A DNA stretch of 18,255 nucleotides from Propionibacteriaceae bacterium (GTDB lineage Bacteria > Actinomycetota > Actinomycetes > Propionibacteriales > Propionibacteriaceae): contig JAIRVA010000018.1 of the NCBI GenBank assembly GCA_031254155.1, forward strand, positions 1-18,255. Direction: 5' to 3'. The translations under genes were made by a program, and so were the position numbers. Positions 1-6,424 of this stretch are shown piece by piece. Position 1 is the first letter of the stretch, and each line of letters starts with the position of its first letter. The notes below the pieces were generated by a model that did not search any database, was not told the DNA's origin, and was given only the letters and a program-made list of their open reading frames with translations.

Positions 1-308
1 TGCTGGCGAACCGGCCCTACCCCGACGCCATCTTCGCCATGCACGATCTGGGGGCGCTGGGCGCGCTGAGCGTCCTGCGGGAGTCCGGTCTGGCCACGCC
101 CGACGATGTCGCGGTCGTGGGCTACTACGACACGCCGCTCGCCGCAGCCGAGGGGCTGTCCTCGGTCGGGACCGAGTTGCGGTACATGGGCCGCCGGTCG
201 CTCGAGTTGCTCCTCGACCGGTTGGCGGGGCAAGAAACCGAGTCGGAGACCGTACCCGTGAAACTCATCATCCGCCAGTCATCGGGTGGGCCCAGACCAA
301 CCGGATAG
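1..308 (+). CDS. LacI-family transcriptional regulator, C-terminal fragment (5' end outside window)
   Basis: The reading frame is open from position 3 with no start in view, so only about the last 100 residues are visible. They match the end of the periplasmic-binding-like effector domain of LacI/GalR repressors. Visible features are a P-D-A-I-F-A-M-H-D-L-G-A-L-G-A-L stretch, then T-P-D-D-V-A-V-V-G-Y-Y-D-T-P, a short loop, M-G-R-R-S-L-E-L-L-L-D-R-L, and the terminal V-K-L-I-I-R-Q-S-S strand usual in the family. The DNA-binding helix-turn-helix lies upstream of the window, so the operator and regulated genes cannot be inferred. It is a cytoplasmic dimeric regulator, probably sensing a sugar or related small ligand (family knowledge). 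The next gene starts 29 nt downstream on the same strand with its own ribosome binding site, so readthrough is possible but co-regulation is not shown. Confidence 0.9.
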   Translation, partial: LANRPYPDAIFAMHDLGALGALSVLRESGLATPDDVAVVGYYDTPLAAAEGLSSVGTELRYMGRRSLELLLDRLAGQETESETVPVKLIIRQSSGGPRPTG

Positions 309-337
309 GACATTGTACCCAAGATCTGAGGAGTTCC

Positions 338-1288
338 ATGGCCGAGTATTCCACCCTGGCGCTGGCCGCCGCCGCGCTGGCCGATCCCCGTACCCCGGGG
401 GAGGACTTGGCGCTCATCGCCCAGACCTACCCCACACTCTGGATCAGCGTTGCCTCGCACCCGAACGCCTACCCGGGGTTGCTGGCCTGGCTCGAGCAGT
501 ACGGCGATGCGGCCGTCCACCAGGTCGTCGCGGCGCGACGGGCGCAGCCCGGGGCGACGACGATCGCCGTACCCGCAACCCCGGTTGCCCGCACCCGGCC
601 CGCCCGCCGCCGCGGTCTGGTCCTCCTCATCCTGGCCGCTGCCGCCCTCGTCACGGCGGTGGTCTTGGTCACGGTCTTCGTCCTCGTCCCCACCTTCCGG
701 CCACCGGCCAGTCACGGGCCGACGGCCCAGACGACCCGGACCGCGGGGACCAGTCCGCGGACGCCGACGGTGACGGCGGGCCCCGCGGGCGCCGCGACCT
801 CCACCGGGCCGGTCACGACCCCGGCCCCCATCGCCACGCCGAGTGCCCAGCCCAAGCCGCCGCAGTTCGCCTCAGTCTCGGCGTCCTCGACGCGGGAGCC
901 GATCGGTGAGTTCACATACACCCCCGCCATGGCCCGGGACGGCAACCTCAGCACGGCGTGGGTCGAGGGCGCACCCGGCCCGGGCGTCGGCGAGTGGATC
1001 CTGCTGTCCGCCACCACCCCGCAGCACGTCAGCGGTGTCACCATCTACAACGGGTACCTGAAGAGCCAAGCCGTCTACGACACGAACAACAGCGTCCAAA
1101 AGATCCGGATCACCTTCTCAGACGGTACCTCGACCGACCAGGATCTGGCCCAGAGCGCGAGCTGGAACGGCGACAGGATCACGTTCCCCAAGCCGGTCGA
1201 CACGTTGTACCTCAAGTTCACCATCGTGTCCGCCTACTCCCGAGACAACGGTGAAGATACGTGCATCAGCGACATCGACGTGTTCTGA
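338..1288 (+). CDS. LRV-domain membrane protein with extracellular NADase-type glycan-binding (discoidin-like) domain
   Basis: The product has 316 residues and three visible parts. Residues 1-60 are an alanine- and leucine-rich helical segment with A-D-P-x-T-P-x-x-x-L and H-P-N-x-Y-P-x-L-L-x-W-L patterns, matching the variant leucine-rich repeat (LRV) module of actinobacterial proteins. Residues 90-117 are an Arg-rich patch followed by one strongly hydrophobic membrane helix. Residues 118-178 are a Thr/Pro/Ala linker typical of cell-wall-spanning segments. Residues 179-316 resemble the discoidin-like domain called NADase-type glycan-binding: S-S-T-R-E, A-R-D-G-N-L-S-T-A-W, G-V-G-E-W-I, I-x-N-G-Y, a D-G-T turn, and a C-terminal S-D-I-D-V-F. 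Positive charge before the helix predicts the LRV part inside and the glycan-binding part outside. GAGGAG lies 6-11 nt before the ATG. Function is unknown; surface carbohydrate sensing or adhesion is inference. Confidence 0.85.
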   Translation: MAEYSTLALAAAALADPRTPGEDLALIAQTYPTLWISVASHPNAYPGLLAWLEQYGDAAVHQVVAARRAQPGATTIAVPATPVARTRPARRRGLVLLILAAAALVTAVVLVTVFVLVPTFRPPASHGPTAQTTRTAGTSPRTPTVTAGPAGAATSTGPVTTPAPIATPSAQPKPPQFASVSASSTREPIGEFTYTPAMARDGNLSTAWVEGAPGPGVGEWILLSATTPQHVSGVTIYNGYLKSQAVYDTNNSVQKIRITFSDGTSTDQDLAQSASWNGDRITFPKPVDTLYLKFTIVSAYSRDNGEDTCISDIDVF

Positions 1289-1301
1289 CTGTCTCACCGT
1301 C

Positions 1302-1634
1302 TCACAGGTAGAGGCCCGTGTGCCCCTCGTCCGCCTGAATGGCGGCGACGGCGTGGAGATCGCGCTCGCGGAGCAGGCTGTACACCTCGGCCCGCAACTC
1401 GACCTCGGCCACCTCCTCGGGATCGAACAGTACCCGGTCGCCGACCTTGACCGAGCGGACGTTCGGGCCGAGTGCCACCACCTGGGCCCAGGCCAGGCGA
1501 CGGCCCATCTTGACGGTGGCGGGGATCAGGATGCCACCGCCGGACTTGCGTTCGCTCTCCGCCTCGGAGGCGACGAGCAGCCGGTCGTGGAGCATGTGGA
1601 TGGGCAGCGCCTCGCCCGTGGGAGCGGCGGTCAC
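1302..1634 (-). CDS. GroES-family (Cpn10-like) co-chaperone-type protein
   Basis: This 110-residue protein has the Cpn10 signature order: M-L-H-D-R-L-L-V (14-21), a mobile-loop-like segment ending S-G-G-G-I-L-I-P (31-38), V-V-A-L-G-P (52-57), V-G-D-R-V-L-F-D-P-E-E (64-74) and a C-terminal L-R-E-R-D-L-H-A-V strand. GroES normally caps GroEL and provides the closed folding chamber. The mobile loop here is longer and Glu/Lys-rich, and the C-terminus extends past the usual end (Q-A-D-E-G-H-T-G-L-Y-L). No groEL lies in the window, so a role as the main GroEL partner is not shown. The start is a GTG overlapping the stop of the DUF3618 gene (GTGA, 4 nt), which implies translational coupling. It converges on the LRV gene with only 13 nt between stops and no evident terminator. 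Confidence 0.85.
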   Translation of the reverse strand: MTAAPTGEALPIHMLHDRLLVASEAESERKSGGGILIPATVKMGRRLAWAQVVALGPNVRSVKVGDRVLFDPEEVAEVELRAEVYSLLRERDLHAVAAIQADEGHTGLYL

Positions 1635-1945
1635 GCGGGCTTCTTCGACGTGAGGACGACCACGAGTACGGCCACGGCGACCGTCGCACCCGCGACGGCG
1701 AGCGGCCTGGGCTTCCAGCCGGAATCATCTTTGAAGACCGCCAGCGCCCGGCGGTACGTCGCCCGTACCGTCTCTTTGCCCTTGTCAATCGCTACCCGGG
1801 TCTCTCGCCTGGCCTCAGTCACGGTCCGATGGGCGACGACTCTCGGGTGGATCTCCGTCACCAGGGACGCCAGATTGGCGGCCAGACGCTCGCGGGTCGC
1901 CTCAAGGTCCCGCTCGATCTCCGCCACCGTCCGGTTGTCCGCCAT
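1631..1945 (-). CDS. DUF3618 membrane-anchored small protein
   Basis: The product has 104 residues. The start at 1945 was chosen because AAAGGAGG lies just upstream on the minus strand. The longer frame upstream of it overlaps the divergent peroxiredoxin gene and is not protein-like. Residues 7-30 read T-V-A-E-I-E-R-D-L-E-A-T-R-E-R-L followed by A-A-N-L-A-S-L, the hallmark of DUF3618. The middle (35-75) is a charged helix rich in Arg, Lys and Glu. Residues 82-100 form one hydrophobic helix ending in a short Lys tail. The family is widespread in Actinobacteria and has no established biochemical role. The predicted topology is a cytoplasmic amphipathic helix anchored at the C-terminal membrane segment. 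It is the first gene of a two-gene unit with the GroES-like gene, joined by a GTGA overlap. Confidence 0.85.
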   Translation of the reverse strand: MADNRTVAEIERDLEATRERLAANLASLVTEIHPRVVAHRTVTEARRETRVAIDKGKETVRATYRRALAVFKDDSGWKPRPLAVAGATVAVAVLVVVLTSKKPA

Positions 1946-2000
1946 GGTGCCTCCTTTGCTGAACACCACTAGCTTAGCGCTTCCTCGTCGCCAGGGACGG

Positions 2001-2006
2001 TAGTAT
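2001..2006 (+). promoter_or_regulatory. Candidate -10 box of leaderless bcp promoter
   Basis: TAGTAT ends 6 nt before the peroxiredoxin ATG, which puts the expected transcription start at or beside the A of the start codon. No Shine-Dalgarno sequence lies upstream of that ATG. No convincing -35 hexamer is visible. The same C-G-G-T-A-G-T-A-T string recurs before the antitoxin gene at 2620-2628. Confidence 0.55.
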
Positions 2007-2012
2007 TGTGCT

Positions 2013-2489
2013 ATGACTGAACTGGTAGCGGGCGAGGCGGCGCCTGGATTTTCGTTGCTTGATGCGGCCGGTACGCGGGTCTCGCTGGCAGACTTCGCTC
2101 CTGGCCAGGTGATTCTGTACATCTACCCCGCGGCCCTGACGCCCGGTTGCACGGTGGAGGCCATCGACTTCTCGGCGGCCGCGGCGGCGTTCGCGCAGGC
2201 GGGGTACCACATCCTCGGGCTCTCCCCCGACTCTCCGGACAAGCTCACCCGGTTCGTCACCAAGAACGACCTCACGGTGACGCTGCTCTCCGACCCGGAG
2301 TTGACGGTGATCAAGGCGTACGGTGGCTGGGGCGACCGGGTGATCTGGGGCAAGGCCCTGACCGGCGTCATCCGCTCGACCTTCGTGATCGACGTCGACG
2401 CGGAGGGGCGTGGCGTGATCGTCGACGCGCAGTACGGCGTCCGGGCCAAGGGCCACGTCGACCGGTTGCGCACCGCCCTCCAGGTGTAG
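2013..2489 (+). CDS. bcp: Bcp/PrxQ-type thiol peroxidase (peroxiredoxin), apparent 1-Cys form
   Basis: This is a 158-residue cytoplasmic thioredoxin-fold peroxidase of the AhpC/TSA superfamily, expected to reduce H2O2 and organic hydroperoxides using thioredoxin or another thiol. The motif Y-P-A-A-L-T-P-G-C-T-V-E-A-I-D-F (39-53) aligns with the canonical Y-P-x-x-x-T-P-G-C-T-x-E-A-C-D-F. Cys46 is the peroxidatic residue, but the usual resolving Cys five residues later is Ile51. Thr43 and Pro44 of the active site are kept. No other Cys is present in the protein, so reduction must involve an external thiol. A later G-L-S-P-D-S segment, L-L-S-D-P and the R-S-T-F-V-I-D strand confirm the family. 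It is divergent from DUF3618, and its start appears to be leaderless. Confidence 0.9.
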   Translation: MTELVAGEAAPGFSLLDAAGTRVSLADFAPGQVILYIYPAALTPGCTVEAIDFSAAAAAFAQAGYHILGLSPDSPDKLTRFVTKNDLTVTLLSDPELTVIKAYGGWGDRVIWGKALTGVIRSTFVIDVDAEGRGVIVDAQYGVRAKGHVDRLRTALQV

Positions 2490-2602
2490 CTCACCCCGGA
2501 CAGACGCCGTATCTCTCCCCCGCCGAGGGTAACGCCATCCTTGACACGACCCTCGAAGCCCCGCAATTGAAGGATCTCAGCTGACGCTGTCCCAAGGATG
2601 TC

Positions 2603-2631
2603 TTTACTCCGTAAACGCACGGTAGTATAAA
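2603..2631 (+). promoter_or_regulatory. Promoter/operator of the toxin-antitoxin operon
   Basis: TTTACT (2603-2608) lies 17 bp from TATAAA (2626-2631), a plausible -35/-10 pair. TAGTAT at 2623-2628 is an alternative -10 box. The inverted repeat TTTAC-tcc-GTAAA (2603-2615) overlaps the -35 element and is a candidate operator for autoregulation by the ribbon-helix-helix antitoxin (inference). AGGAGG at 2636-2641 serves the antitoxin ATG. Confidence 0.5.
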
Positions 2632-2647
2632 TCCCAGGAGGTAAGAG

Positions 2648-2908
2648 ATGCCAAACACTACGCTTGTTAACATCCGTATGGAGTCTGACTTGAAGCGGGA
2701 TCTGGAGGAGACCTGCCGTGAACTTGGTATGAACCTGACAACGGCATTCACGGTCTTCGCCCGCAAAGTCGCGAGAGAACGCCGGATCCCCTTTGATGTA
2801 TCGATCGACCCCTTCTACTCTGCAGCCAACCTCGAACACTTGCGCCAGGTCCGGGCAGACACAGAAACCGGTACAAGTATGGTTTATCACGACCTAGTCG
2901 AGGACTGA
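2648..2908 (+). CDS. RelB/DinJ-family antitoxin
   Basis: This 86-residue protein has the N-terminal ribbon-helix-helix pattern T-T-L-V-N-I-R-M-E-S-D-L-K-R-D-L-E followed by L-G-M-N-L-T-T-A-F-T-V-F-A-R-K-V and R-R-I-P-F-D-V, closely following the DinJ/RelB consensus. The N-terminus should dimerise and bind the operator. The acidic, less structured C-terminal part (S-A-A-N-L-E-H-L through L-V-E-D) should wrap and neutralise the toxin. A strong AGGAGG lies 6 nt before the ATG. The stop codon is immediately followed by the toxin ATG with no gap and in the same frame, so the pair is translationally coupled with the antitoxin first. Codon use is visibly less GC-rich than in neighbouring genes, consistent with horizontal acquisition. 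Confidence 0.93.
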   Translation: MPNTTLVNIRMESDLKRDLEETCRELGMNLTTAFTVFARKVARERRIPFDVSIDPFYSAANLEHLRQVRADTETGTSMVYHDLVED

Positions 2909-3169
2909 ATGCTTAAGTCGTGGCACGAGTCCGCTTGGGAAGACTATCTCTGGTGGCAGTCGCAAGACAAAAAGACTCTGCACCGAATAAACGCGCTCAT
3001 CCGCGACATCGAGCGCAATGGGTACTCCACCACCGGAAAACCCGAACCGCTTCGCGGGGACCTCGCGGGCTGGTGGAGCGTGCGCATCGACAGTGAGCAC
3101 CGATTGGTGTTCGCCATCCGGGGAGATGTCCTCGAAATTTACCAATGCCGGGGGCATTACGACCGATAG
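2909..3169 (+). CDS. yoeB: YoeB/Txe-family mRNA interferase toxin
   Basis: This 86-residue protein aligns end to end with E. coli YoeB without gaps around the active site. The general base and acid residues are in register: Glu46 in K-P-E-P-L-R-G, Arg65 in E-H-R-L-V-F, and the terminal His83-Tyr84. YoeB binds the ribosomal A site and cleaves mRNA during translation (family knowledge). Two residues, Asp-Arg, follow the usual terminal His-Tyr, where E. coli YoeB ends. All catalytic positions are intact, so the toxin is predicted to be active. It begins directly after the antitoxin stop. Its partner is RelB/DinJ-like and not the Phd/YefM type classically paired with YoeB. Confidence 0.93.
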   Translation: MLKSWHESAWEDYLWWQSQDKKTLHRINALIRDIERNGYSTTGKPEPLRGDLAGWWSVRIDSEHRLVFAIRGDVLEIYQCRGHYDR

Positions 3170-3171
3170 GC

Positions 3172-3192
3172 GGCTCGTGCTGGTCGCGAGCC
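3172..3192. terminator. Candidate bidirectional hairpin between convergent genes
   Basis: GGCTCGTG pairs with CGCGAGCC as an 8-bp stem with one T-G wobble and a 5-nt loop. It lies in the 41-nt gap between the yoeB stop and the epimerase stop, where both transcripts should end. No U-tract follows on either strand, so intrinsic termination is only suggested. Confidence 0.45.
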
Positions 3193-3210
3193 CCGTGGTT
3201 TCGCGAGTCC

Positions 3211-4287
3211 TCACCGCGCTCCGTCCCCGGCTATTGTCACCCCCAGTCCGAGGGCGTCGGTCAGGCGGATGACCGGGGTGTCAAAACCGAAGGCGCTCTC
3301 GATCACCGACGAGTCGTCGAAGTCGTGGAAGCTGTCCAGATCGGCGTAGACGATGTTGGGCCGGGCGGCGACGAGATGAGCTCCGGCCGCGATGCCCAAG
3401 CGGCTCTCCAACATACAGCCGACCATGCACCTGACCCCGGCCGCCTCCGCGACCGCGTTGATCTGGAGCGCCGGGTAGAGCCCGCCACACTTCATCAACT
3501 TGATATTGATCAGGTCCGCCGCACCCCGCTTGATAATCGTCGAGGCGTCGTGCGCCGTGAAGCAGCTCTCGTCGGCCATGATGGGGATCGGCGACCGCTG
3601 CCGTACCGCCACCAGACCGTCCAGGTCCCAGTGAGGTACGGGTTGCTCGATCGCGCCCACGTCGAAACCCGTGTAGTAGCGCGCCATGTCGAGGGCCTCG
3701 GCGACCGTCCAGCCCTGGTTGGCGTCGACCTTGAGGTGGGCGTGCGGGGCGACGGCGCGGATGAGGGCGATCGCGGCCCGGTCCTGCGCCCGGTTGCTGC
3801 CGGCTTTGACCTTGATCTCCCGGTAACCCTGCGCGACCAGGTCAGACGCCTGCGCCGCCATCGCGTCGGGCGCGCCCAGCCCAATCGTCATGTCGGTTTC
3901 GACTGTCGTACGGTGGCCGCCCAGCAGCCGGTACACCGGCAGCCCCACCGCCTTGCCCATGAGGTCGTACAACGCCAGGTCCAGCGCCGCCTTCGCGGCC
4001 CCGTTCGCGGACAGAAGCCGGTCGAACGCCCGGTGGTGGGCTTCGATGGCGAACGGATCCTGGCCGATGAGGGCCGGGGTGAGGGTCCGGATGGCGGCGA
4101 GGACGGTGGCGGTCGTCTCGCCGGTCACCATGGCGATGCCCGCCCCCTCGCCGTACCCCGCGAGGCCCTCATCGGTCTCCAGCGTCACGATGACCGTCTC
4201 CGCGGAGTCGATGACGGCGAGCGAGATGACGAACGGCTCCGCCAGCGGGACGGAGATGGCCGCGGCCCGAACCGCCGTGATACGCAT
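3211..4287 (-). CDS. L-Ala-D/L-Glu-type dipeptide epimerase (enolase superfamily)
   Basis: This 358-residue cytoplasmic enzyme of the enolase superfamily belongs to the muconate-lactonizing/AEE subgroup. All catalytic elements are visible: Lys159-Val-Lys161 (K-x-K base), metal ligands Asp188 (V-D-A-N-Q-G-W), Glu214 (I-E-Q-P) and Asp239 (M-A-D-E-S), and the second base Lys263 (N-I-K-L-M-K). The C-terminal Asp316-Leu-Asp318 is the D-x-D motif that binds the dipeptide alpha-ammonium group in AEE enzymes. This distinguishes it from muconate or N-succinylamino-acid enzymes. The expected reaction is epimerisation of L-Ala-D-Glu, or a related dipeptide, to the L,L form so that ordinary peptidases can degrade it. 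The ATG overlaps the serine hydrolase stop by one base (TGATG), so the longer upstream frame is rejected. It is the last gene of the peptide transport operon. Confidence 0.9.
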   Translation of the reverse strand: MRITAVRAAAISVPLAEPFVISLAVIDSAETVIVTLETDEGLAGYGEGAGIAMVTGETTATVLAAIRTLTPALIGQDPFAIEAHHRAFDRLLSANGAAKAALDLALYDLMGKAVGLPVYRLLGGHRTTVETDMTIGLGAPDAMAAQASDLVAQGYREIKVKAGSNRAQDRAAIALIRAVAPHAHLKVDANQGWTVAEALDMARYYTGFDVGAIEQPVPHWDLDGLVAVRQRSPIPIMADESCFTAHDASTIIKRGAADLINIKLMKCGGLYPALQINAVAEAAGVRCMVGCMLESRLGIAAGAHLVAARPNIVYADLDSFHDFDDSSVIESAFGFDTPVIRLTDALGLGVTIAGDGAR

Positions 4288-5669
4288 CAGGCGACCTTGC
4301 GGGTCGCGCGGGCGCCGAAGTGGACGTACCGCTCGCCCGTCGGCAACTGGTAGAACCAGACCGGCGCGTTGATGCCCATGTCCTTCATGTAGATCCCGTA
4401 AAGGCCCTCGCGGACCGGGGTCATGCGGTACTCCTGGACGGGGTTCTCCTCCAGCGCGGCCAGTTCGCCCTTCTGGGTCGCCCGGAACAGGGGCCCCTCC
4501 GCCTCGTCGATGATCTCGATGAGCACGCTCGCGCGCTCGTACCGCCCGGCCCACGGCGTGATGTCCAGGGCCGGCGGCTCGTCGGGCAGTTCGAGCATCT
4601 CGTTGATCGTGACCCCGCAGAGCTCGTCGAAGATCTCCCCGAACAGCGTCTGGTACAACTGGTGGGCCGAACCGTCGTTCGTCAGGAGCCCGACCGCGAG
4701 GCCCGCCTCAGGGTAGATGCGCAGGAAGGCGGCCTGGCCGATGGTGTTGCCGTCGTGGCCGTAGAGGAAGGCCCCGCCCCAGTTGAACCGGATGAAGCCG
4801 AGCCCCCAGGAGTCGCCGAGCAGGTACTTTTCGGGGACGTCCACCGAGAAGTCGCGCATCGCCGCCGCCATCTCGGCCGAGACCACCCGCGTACCGTCCG
4901 CCGCCACACCGTCCTTGAGGTGCAGGCGCGCGAACGTCAGCAGATCGGCGATGCTCGCATTGATGAGCCCGGCGGGGCCAGCGCTGCGCTGCAGCATCCA
5001 GACGGGCGCGACCTTCGGCTCGGGCAGGCCGACCACGTGGCCGACCGCCGTGTCAAACAGCAGCGCCTCCTCGGGCAGGGTACAGGTGTGGGTCAGTCCG
5101 AGCGGGGCGTACAGACGCTCGCGCATCGCGGTGTCCCAGACCTGGCCGGTCTGGGCCTCGATGATGCGGCCGAGGATGGAAAAACCGGAGTTGCAGTACG
5201 ACCAGGTCGCACCCACCGGGAAGATCTGGACCGCCGTTTCGAGCTCGGTCAGGTACTTCGCCAGGTTGTCGTCGCCCCGCCCGGTGTCCACGAACACGTC
5301 GCCGTCGATGCCGGAGGTGTGGTTGAGCAGGTTGCGGATGGTCATCCCGTTCGTCAGGTCGTCCGTACTGAGGCGGAAGTCCGGCAGGATGTCCTTGACC
5401 GGCTGGTCGAGGCTGATCTTGCCCTCGTCAACCAGTTGCATGATCACCGTCGCCGTCCAGGTCTTGCTGATCGAGCCGATCTGGAAGAGCGAGTCGACCG
5501 TCGTCGCCCGGCCCGTGTTGGCGTTAAGTACGCCGGTCGCCACGCGGACCAGCTCGTCTTCGCCGTCCTCGGCGAGGTGCAGCAGCCCGAGCACCGCCCC
5601 CACGACGCCGGTCTCGCGGGCGATGGTGTCCAGTCTTGCCTGCCAGTGGGCAGCATCAATTTCCTTCAT
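4287..5669 (-). CDS. Beta-lactamase-family (S12-like) serine hydrolase, apparently cytoplasmic
   Basis: The product has 460 residues. The penicillin-binding fold catalytic motifs are present: Ser66-Ile-Ser-Lys69 (S-x-x-K nucleophile and base), Tyr158-Cys-Asn160 (Y-x-N), and His305-Asp-Gly307 in place of K-T-G. The H-x-G variant is common among class-C-like esterases and D-aminopeptidases of family S12. Residues 1-340 form the catalytic domain. Residues 370-460 form a beta-rich C-terminal domain with W-A-G-R-Y-E and Y-x-I-Y-M-K-D strands, like the lipocalin-type appendage of such hydrolases. No signal peptide or membrane anchor precedes the catalytic domain, so the enzyme should act in the cytosol. 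Its ATG overlaps the ATPase stop (ATGA), and its TGA overlaps the epimerase ATG. The context points to cleavage of imported, D-amino-acid-containing peptides (inference). A general esterase is the alternative. Confidence 0.85.
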   Translation of the reverse strand: MKEIDAAHWQARLDTIARETGVVGAVLGLLHLAEDGEDELVRVATGVLNANTGRATTVDSLFQIGSISKTWTATVIMQLVDEGKISLDQPVKDILPDFRLSTDDLTNGMTIRNLLNHTSGIDGDVFVDTGRGDDNLAKYLTELETAVQIFPVGATWSYCNSGFSILGRIIEAQTGQVWDTAMRERLYAPLGLTHTCTLPEEALLFDTAVGHVVGLPEPKVAPVWMLQRSAGPAGLINASIADLLTFARLHLKDGVAADGTRVVSAEMAAAMRDFSVDVPEKYLLGDSWGLGFIRFNWGGAFLYGHDGNTIGQAAFLRIYPEAGLAVGLLTNDGSAHQLYQTLFGEIFDELCGVTINEMLELPDEPPALDITPWAGRYERASVLIEIIDEAEGPLFRATQKGELAALEENPVQEYRMTPVREGLYGIYMKDMGINAPVWFYQLPTGERYVHFGARATRKVA

Positions 5670-6424
5670 GGGGTTCCTTTCGGTTTATCGGCGCCGGGTA
5701 CGGCGGCGAGCAGTTGGCGGGTGTAGGGATGGGCGGGGTTCGCCATGACCAGCGCGGTCGGGCCCTCTTCGACGAGGTGGCCGCCCTGCATGACGGCCAC
5801 GCGGCTCGCCATGTACCGGACCACCGCGAGGTTGTGCGAGATGAACAGCAGCGTGAGCCCGATCTCGGCCACGAGGTCGCGGACCAGGTTGAGGATCGCG
5901 CCCTGGATGGAGACATCGAGGCTCGACGTGATCTCGTCGGCGATGATGACCTTGGGCGTGCCCGCGAGCGCGCGGGCGAGGGCCACCCGCTGGCGCTGCC
6001 CGCCCGAGAGCTGGCCGGGAAACGCGGCGGCCTGGCCGGCTTCGAGGTGCACGAGTTCGAGCAGGCGCGCGACTTCGGCGGCCCGCCCGGCGCGGGTGAG
6101 CCCGCGCGGCGCCACCTCGGCGATGGCCGCGCCGATGGTCAGGCGCGGGTCGAGGGATGCCGTCGGGTCCTGGAAGACCATCTGCAGTGGACGGTACGAC
6201 CCGCGGGTCGGGACGGGGTCACCATCGAGGGTGATCGAGCCGGCGTGGACGGGGGCGAGCCCGACGGCCGCGCGGGCCAGCGTGGACTTGCCCGATCCCG
6301 ACTCGCCGACGAGACCCAGGATGCTGCCGCGGGGTACGACGAGGCTGACGTCGTCGACGGCCGTGATCCGTCGACGGCCCGTACCAAAATGCACTGTGAC
6401 ATGGGAAAACTTGAGTTCGCTCAC
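5666..6424 (-). CDS. Peptide ABC transporter ATP-binding protein (DppF/OppF-like)
   Basis: This 252-residue nucleotide-binding subunit carries Walker A G-E-S-G-S-G-K-S-T (40-48), Q-loop F-Q-D-P (84-87), ABC signature L-S-G-G-Q-R-Q-R (139-146), Walker B V-I-I-A-D-E (159-164), D-loop S-S-L-D, and H-loop His197. It energises uptake with the ATPase domain of the upstream fused protein. It stops shortly after the H-P-Y-T-R-x-L-L motif and lacks the long C-terminal oligopeptide-transporter tail, so it is at the short end for the family. The residue after Walker B is Ile (A-D-E-I-T-S) where Pro is usual. A GTG start overlaps the preceding stop (GTGA), and its own stop overlaps the hydrolase ATG (ATGA), so translation is tightly coupled through the operon. 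Confidence 0.93.
   Translation of the reverse strand: MSELKFSHVTVHFGTGRRRITAVDDVSLVVPRGSILGLVGESGSGKSTLARAAVGLAPVHAGSITLDGDPVPTRGSYRPLQMVFQDPTASLDPRLTIGAAIAEVAPRGLTRAGRAAEVARLLELVHLEAGQAAAFPGQLSGGQRQRVALARALAGTPKVIIADEITSSLDVSIQGAILNLVRDLVAEIGLTLLFISHNLAVVRYMASRVAVMQGGHLVEEGPTALVMANPAHPYTRQLLAAVPGADKPKGTP

Noticed and set aside
1251..2003. Plus-strand 250-residue frame across the GroES-like and DUF3618 genes
   Set aside because: It is antisense to two recognisable proteins and has no motif of its own.
2524..2555. CGAGGGT/ACCCTCG inverted repeat downstream of bcp as a terminator
   Set aside because: A 7-bp stem with an 18-nt loop and no U-tract; too weak to call.
2123..2890. Minus-strand frame across bcp and the antitoxin
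   Set aside because: It spans two well-supported plus-strand genes and their promoter and has no family features.
4288..4554. N-terminal extension of the epimerase frame
   Set aside because: It overlaps the serine hydrolase coding region and has no resemblance to the enolase superfamily. The start at 4287 gives the standard N-terminus.
3145..5726. Long plus-strand open frames opposite the epimerase and serine hydrolase genes
   Set aside because: They are Arg/Asp/Val-rich antisense shadows of strongly supported minus-strand enzymes, with no family motifs and no plausible ribosome binding sites.
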